Origin: DASXRU01 sp039933315
Lineage (GTDB): Bacteria > Acidobacteriota > Blastocatellia > Pyrinomonadales > Pyrinomonadaceae
DNA: 9,620 bases
NCBI GenBank assembly: GCA_039933315.1
Contig: JBDTOI010000155.1
Coordinates: forward strand, 1 to 9,620
Direction: 5' to 3'
The notes under the pieces are model-generated. The model saw only the letters and a program-made list of their open reading frames with translations. It was not told the DNA's origin and made no database searches. Positions 6,654-9,620 of this stretch are shown piece by piece. A program made the translations under genes and the position numbers. Every line of letters starts with the position of its first letter. The stretch's first letter is position 1.

Positions 6654-6776
6654 AGTGGCACAGACTTCAGTCTGTGATCTCAATCAGCCTAAACGTTTTG
6701 CCAGAAGTGGATCATTGCTACCCTCAGTCTTTATTGCCCTGCAGCTAGTAATCACAGACTGAAGTCTGTGCCACTA
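6653..6776. repeat. REPIN-like element: two 26-bp REP arms in inverted orientation
   Basis: Bases 6653-6678 and 6751-6776 are exact reverse complements over 26 bp, separated by 72 bp. Each arm is itself nearly palindromic around ACAGACTTCAGTCTGT (or its complement) with a GTGGC tail outside. A doublet of palindromic, inverted short repeats is the layout of REPINs, which are mobilised in trans by RAYT transposases; none is in this window. The element fills the whole gap between alr and the selenoprotein gene. Its right end supplies the alr stop codon TAG (6774-6776), and its left end base is the A of the ATG at 6653. As RNA it can fold into a long hairpin. Confidence 0.85.
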
Positions 6777-7943
6777 AACGTACACGCGGGGCACGCGCGG
6801 ACTGATGCCGCAGGTTATTTCATAAGAGATGGTATCGATTTCGCTGGCGATCTGTTCTGCGGAGATGGACACCGCTCCCTCACGACCCAGCAATGTAACC
6901 CGATCATTTAGCGCTACGCCAGCCACGTCAGTAACGTCCACCAGCGTTAGATCCATGGAGATGCGTCCCGCTACGGGAGCAAGAGTCCCGTGCACTATTA
7001 CCTGCCCGCGATTCGAAAGCGATCGACGGTAGCCATCCTCGTATCCAATCGGCACCGTCGCCACCAGCGTCTCACGCCTGGCTGCAAACGTGCCGCCGTA
7101 TCCCAGGCGCGCGCCTTTGCTGATCGACTTGAGCAAAGTAATGCGTGAATGCACGGACATCACCGGCTGCAAGCTTGAGGAATCAACATCCGGCGGGAGC
7201 GTGTCGCGCAAGCCGTAGAGGGCGCCGCCGGGGCGCACCAGGTTCCCATGCGTCCTGGGATTTCCAAAGGTCGCTGCAGAATTTGCCATATGCTGGTGCG
7301 TGACATGGAAGCCGTAGGCGCGGAAAGTCTCCAAAGATTGCTGGAATAGTTTCAATTGCCCTTCAGTGAAATTATCGCGCGCCGGATCGTCGGCTGAGGC
7401 AAAGTGAGTCATCAGACCATCAACCCGAATATTCCTGAACCGTCGCAACGCTTCACAGAATTCCGGAACCGCGTCGGGCATAACGCCCAGGCGACCCATG
7501 CCGGTATCGATCTTAACGTGAATGTCTGCCTTGATCCCCGCGTCCCTGGCTGCGCGATCCATGGCCTCTACCAGGTCGAGCCGGTAAACGACTGTAGCTA
7601 TTCCGTGCTTGATGCACGCGTACTCCTGGTCTTTCCAGAAACCACCCAGACATAGTATTGGTTTGGTAATCCCGCCTTCGCGCAGCTTGATTCCTTCTTC
7701 CGGGAGCGCCACACCAAACCAATCCGTGCCCTCTCGCTCCAGCCGGCGGGCGCATTTGACTGCACAGTGACCGTAGGCGTCGGCCTTTACTACAGCCATC
7801 ACCTTGACGTCGCGGTTGAGTCTCGCCTTTACGCTGCGGAAATTTGCGGCCAGCGCGTTGAGATCAATGTGCGCCCAGGTTGGCCGGCGCGCTGGCTCGT
7901 CACCGTTGTCCAGCGGTCGATGATTGGGGCGATCGTTCTGCAT
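6774..7943 (-). CDS. alr: Alanine racemase
   Basis: A 389-aa PLP-dependent racemase that interconverts L- and D-alanine in the cytoplasm, supplying D-Ala for peptidoglycan. The PLP lysine is Lys53 in VMAVVKADAYGH, and the opposite catalytic base is Tyr282 in ARLGYGG. Other family marks are HIDLNALAANF (25-35), KIDTGMGRLG (144-153), HMANSAATF (218-226), RPGGALYG (237-244), PIGYEDGYRRSL (298-309) and AGRISMDLTLVDVTD (325-339), where Met330-Asp331 belong to the substrate entry and binding region. The length is normal apart from a polar N-terminal extension of about 20 residues. The ATG has no clear Shine-Dalgarno. It lies 80 bp after dnaB, an order also seen in other bacteria. The stop TAG is formed by the end of the REPIN-like element. 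No key residue is missing. Confidence 0.97.
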   Translation of the reverse strand: MQNDRPNHRPLDNGDEPARRPTWAHIDLNALAANFRSVKARLNRDVKVMAVVKADAYGHCAVKCARRLEREGTDWFGVALPEEGIKLREGGITKPILCLGGFWKDQEYACIKHGIATVVYRLDLVEAMDRAARDAGIKADIHVKIDTGMGRLGVMPDAVPEFCEALRRFRNIRVDGLMTHFASADDPARDNFTEGQLKLFQQSLETFRAYGFHVTHQHMANSAATFGNPRTHGNLVRPGGALYGLRDTLPPDVDSSSLQPVMSVHSRITLLKSISKGARLGYGGTFAARRETLVATVPIGYEDGYRRSLSNRGQVIVHGTLAPVAGRISMDLTLVDVTDVAGVALNDRVTLLGREGAVSISAEQIASEIDTISYEITCGISPRVPRVYV

Positions 7944-7972
7944 AAATGGAAAACGGAAAACCGCAGGTCACG

Positions 7973-8000
7973 ATTCTACGGTTCGGCACTTTGATATGAA
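7973..8000 (-). promoter_or_regulatory. Weak candidate promoter for alr
   Basis: On the minus strand TTCATA (7995-8000) and TAGAAT (7973-7978; 5 of 6 match to TATAAT) are separated by 16 bases in the dnaB-alr gap. It would give a leader of about 22 bases. The -35 match is only 4 of 6, so alr may instead be transcribed from dnaB. Confidence 0.3.
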
Positions 8001-8023
8001 ACAGTTAAACCCGGGGTGCTGGT

Positions 8024-9460
8024 TTACGCAGAGTCGGAGGTATCTCTTCTTTGAGACCGCGATCCTGTTGCCGAGCGATCAAATCTACTCAGGTATGGTC
8101 CGAGGTCATCCCGATCCAGATCGCTGAACTTGGCAAACTGGCTCAGGAACGCCAGATAACTCGTGCCGGTCGGCCCATTCCGTTGCTTCGCCAGAATAAG
8201 CTCGGCGATATTCCGGTTCTCTTCCGTGCGATTGTATTGTTCTTCGCGATAGATGAAGGCGACCAGGTCGGCATCCTGTTCGATTGCCCCGGACTCACGC
8301 AGGTCGGCCAGCTGAGGCCGGTGGTCGGTGCGGTTCTCCGGCGCGCGCGATAACTGTGAAAGCGCCACCAGGGGAATGTTCAACTCCTTTGCCACCGACT
8401 TCAATTCCCGCGAGATCTGCGAAACTTCCTGCTGCCGCGACTCGAAACGCCCACTGGAGCCGGACATCAATTGCAGGTAATCGACGATGATCAGATCAAG
8501 CTTCTTTTGTTCAACGAAGAGACGCCGGGCCTTTGCTCGAAGTTCCAGAACTGAGATGGCCGGCGTGTCATCGACGTATATCCTCGCCTCGGCCAGCCGG
8601 CCCAAACCCGCCGCCAGGCGCGCCCATTCTTCCCGGGAGAGAAAGCCGCTGCGAAACTTCTGCGCATCGACGTTGGCTTCCGAGCACAACATACGCATCG
8701 CCAGTGATTCCGAGGACATCTCCAGAGAAAAAATGCCAACCACCGCCTGCGCCTGAATGGCCGCGTGCTGTGCCAGCGTCAATGCCAGGCTGGTCTTGCC
8801 CATCGAAGGGCGCGCGGCAATGACGATCAAGTCCGAGGCCTGCAAGCCGGAGGTTAGCGCGTCCAGGTCTCTGAAACCCGTCGTTAGTCCGGTCAGGACA
8901 ACGGACCGGCCCTGCATGGCCTCGACTTTTTCCAGGATGCGATCGGCAACGGGTTTGATGTGCTCGAAGCCCTGGCGGATGCGCTCATCAGCCAACGCAA
9001 AGATGGCGTGCTCGGAATGATCGAGGATTACTTCCGGTTCATCCTCTTCCGCGAGCGCTTCGTTGGTGATCTTGTTCGCCGCCTTGATTAGCTGGCGCAG
9101 TAGCGATTTTCCACGAACAATCTTGGCGTAGTGCCCGATGCCCGTCACGTGCGGCAGACCGTAGGTCAGGTTGGTGAGAAAACTCATGCCGCCAACACTC
9201 TCGAGCGCATCATCGCGCCGCAGTTCTTCCGCAATGAGAATTGGATTGATTTCCGAGCTGCGCTCAAAAAGCGCGATCATGGCTACGAAAACGCGCCGAT
9301 GCGAAGGGACGTAAAAGTCTTCCGGTTTGAGTAACTCGATGGCCGGACTAATTAGCGCATTGTCGAGGATGACGGCGCCGAGAATAGCGCGCTCGCTCTC
9401 AGGACTGTTCGGCAAAGGCCGTTCGAAGAGTTTGTCGCGTACTGGATCGGGACTGGCCAT
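8024..9460 (-). CDS. dnaB: Replicative DNA helicase DnaB
   Basis: A 478-aa hexameric helicase that unwinds DNA ahead of the replication fork and binds primase. The N-terminal helical domain (about 18-125; PNSPESERAILGAVILDN) is followed by a linker and a RecA-like ATPase domain from about 185 (LTTGFRDLDALTSGL). Walker A is ARPSMGKTS (216-224, Lys222). The catalytic Glu is expected in FSLEMS (244-249), and Walker B is LDLIIVDYLQLM (321-332, Asp327). LSQLSR (368-372 region), RESGAIEQDAD (388-398) and AKQRNGPTGT (424-433, with the likely arginine finger Arg427) complete the set. There is no intein and the length is normal. The Ser/Arg-rich tail (463-478) is probably disordered. No Shine-Dalgarno is seen; a 31-bp repeat arm starts only five bases upstream of the ATG. 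The next in-frame ATG is at codon 61, so this start is the sensible one. Confidence 0.98.
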   Translation of the reverse strand: MASPDPVRDKLFERPLPNSPESERAILGAVILDNALISPAIELLKPEDFYVPSHRRVFVAMIALFERSSEINPILIAEELRRDDALESVGGMSFLTNLTYGLPHVTGIGHYAKIVRGKSLLRQLIKAANKITNEALAEEDEPEVILDHSEHAIFALADERIRQGFEHIKPVADRILEKVEAMQGRSVVLTGLTTGFRDLDALTSGLQASDLIVIAARPSMGKTSLALTLAQHAAIQAQAVVGIFSLEMSSESLAMRMLCSEANVDAQKFRSGFLSREEWARLAAGLGRLAEARIYVDDTPAISVLELRAKARRLFVEQKKLDLIIVDYLQLMSGSSGRFESRQQEVSQISRELKSVAKELNIPLVALSQLSRAPENRTDHRPQLADLRESGAIEQDADLVAFIYREEQYNRTEENRNIAELILAKQRNGPTGTSYLAFLSQFAKFSDLDRDDLGPYLSRFDRSATGSRSQRRDTSDSA

Positions 9461-9465
9461 GTCTT

Positions 9466-9620
9466 GTCAGAACCGCCTGCGGTAGCGGGCGGGCCCTTCG
9501 ATTGCGGAATTCGGAATTCGGAATGCGAATTGGAGAACGATTAGTTTTACTCTGAATCCGCAATCCGCAATCCGGATTCCCCAATCGATGGGCCCGCCCG
9601 CTACCGCAGGCGGTTCTGAC
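9466..9620. repeat. Long inverted repeat (31-bp perfect arms) upstream of dnaB
   Basis: Bases 9466-9496 and 9590-9620 are exact reverse complements over 31 bp, with core CCGCCTGCGGTAGCGG. Allowing one mismatch, the arms continue inward to 9504 and 9582 (CAATCGA). Each arm is GC-rich and can fold on itself (CCGCC with GGCGG). The right arm reaches the window edge, so it may extend further. The spacer of about 93 bp is AT-richer and carries heptamer repeats. It looks like a REPIN or small non-autonomous element. Five bases separate it from the dnaB ATG, so it occupies the dnaB leader. Confidence 0.85.
9505..9575. repeat. Heptamer tandem repeats inside the inverted repeat
   Basis: CGGAATT repeats head-to-tail at 9505-9511 and 9512-9518 with a partial third copy to 9524. 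AATCCGC repeats at 9555-9561 and 9562-9568 with a variant AATCCGG at 9569-9575. The two sets have the same 7-base period, and the second is close to the reverse complement of the first (GCGGATT against CGGAATT), giving a nested, imperfect inverted arrangement. Confidence 0.7.

Noticed and set aside
6450..6683. A separate 77-aa membrane protein ending at TGA 6450, and a separate 121-aa protein starting at TTG 6440.
   Set aside because: Both are in one frame, the first lacks the rest of a thioredoxin fold, the second would start inside the redox motif, and the first's apparent TTG start lies within a repeat arm.
8005..8026. Inverted repeat TAAACC/GGTTTA at the dnaB stop as a terminator.
   Set aside because: The stem is short and AT-rich and no T-run follows on the minus strand.
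9505..9620. CRISPR array.
   Set aside because: The repeats are 7-base tandem units and one inverted pair, without regularly spaced direct repeats of 23-40 bp or unique spacers.

Overview
The window is a densely packed bacterial chromosome segment with GC in the mid-fifties by eye. Every gene I can support lies on the minus strand, so transcription runs from base 9620 towards base 1. Gene content (dnaB followed by alr, lysine-rich accessory proteins, an Asp-box propeller and an S8 protease) and the short inverted repeats around genes suggest a soil bacterium, possibly Acidobacteriota/Blastocatellia. That placement rests on general recollection and has not been tested.

Right part (9620 to about 6774): a compound repeat with 31-bp perfect inverted arms lies directly upstream of dnaB (replicative helicase). 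alr (alanine racemase, which makes D-Ala for peptidoglycan) follows after a short gap. A REPIN-like pair of 26-bp inverted arms comes next, and its ends supply the alr stop codon and the first base of the next ATG.

Middle part (6653 to 5338): the most interesting gene is a membrane-anchored thioredoxin-like protein. A simple reading splits it into two ORFs at an in-frame TGA (6450-6452). That TGA sits exactly where the first cysteine of a CPxC redox motif belongs (SPT-U-PAC), and the frame continues uninterrupted with a good thioredoxin-like C-terminal half. A stem-loop resembling a bacterial SECIS follows at the expected distance. I read it as one 192-aa selenoprotein. A TEX30/KANL3-type alpha/beta hydrolase follows 20 bp later, probably in the same transcript.

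Left part (5337 to 1): a 362-bp intergenic region carries a candidate promoter (TTGACG-17-TATTTA) with a 16-bp palindrome just upstream. It leads into a four-gene accessory cassette: a protein with two repeated beta-rich halves, an Asp-box (BNR/sialidase-like) beta-propeller with a histone-H1-like basic tail, a complete S8 subtilisin-like protease, and a metallophosphoesterase with a long N-terminal extension that runs off the left edge. None of the four has a recognisable signal peptide. They have clear or partial Shine-Dalgarno sequences and gaps of 69 to 103 bp, so co-transcription is likely, but their joint function is unknown.
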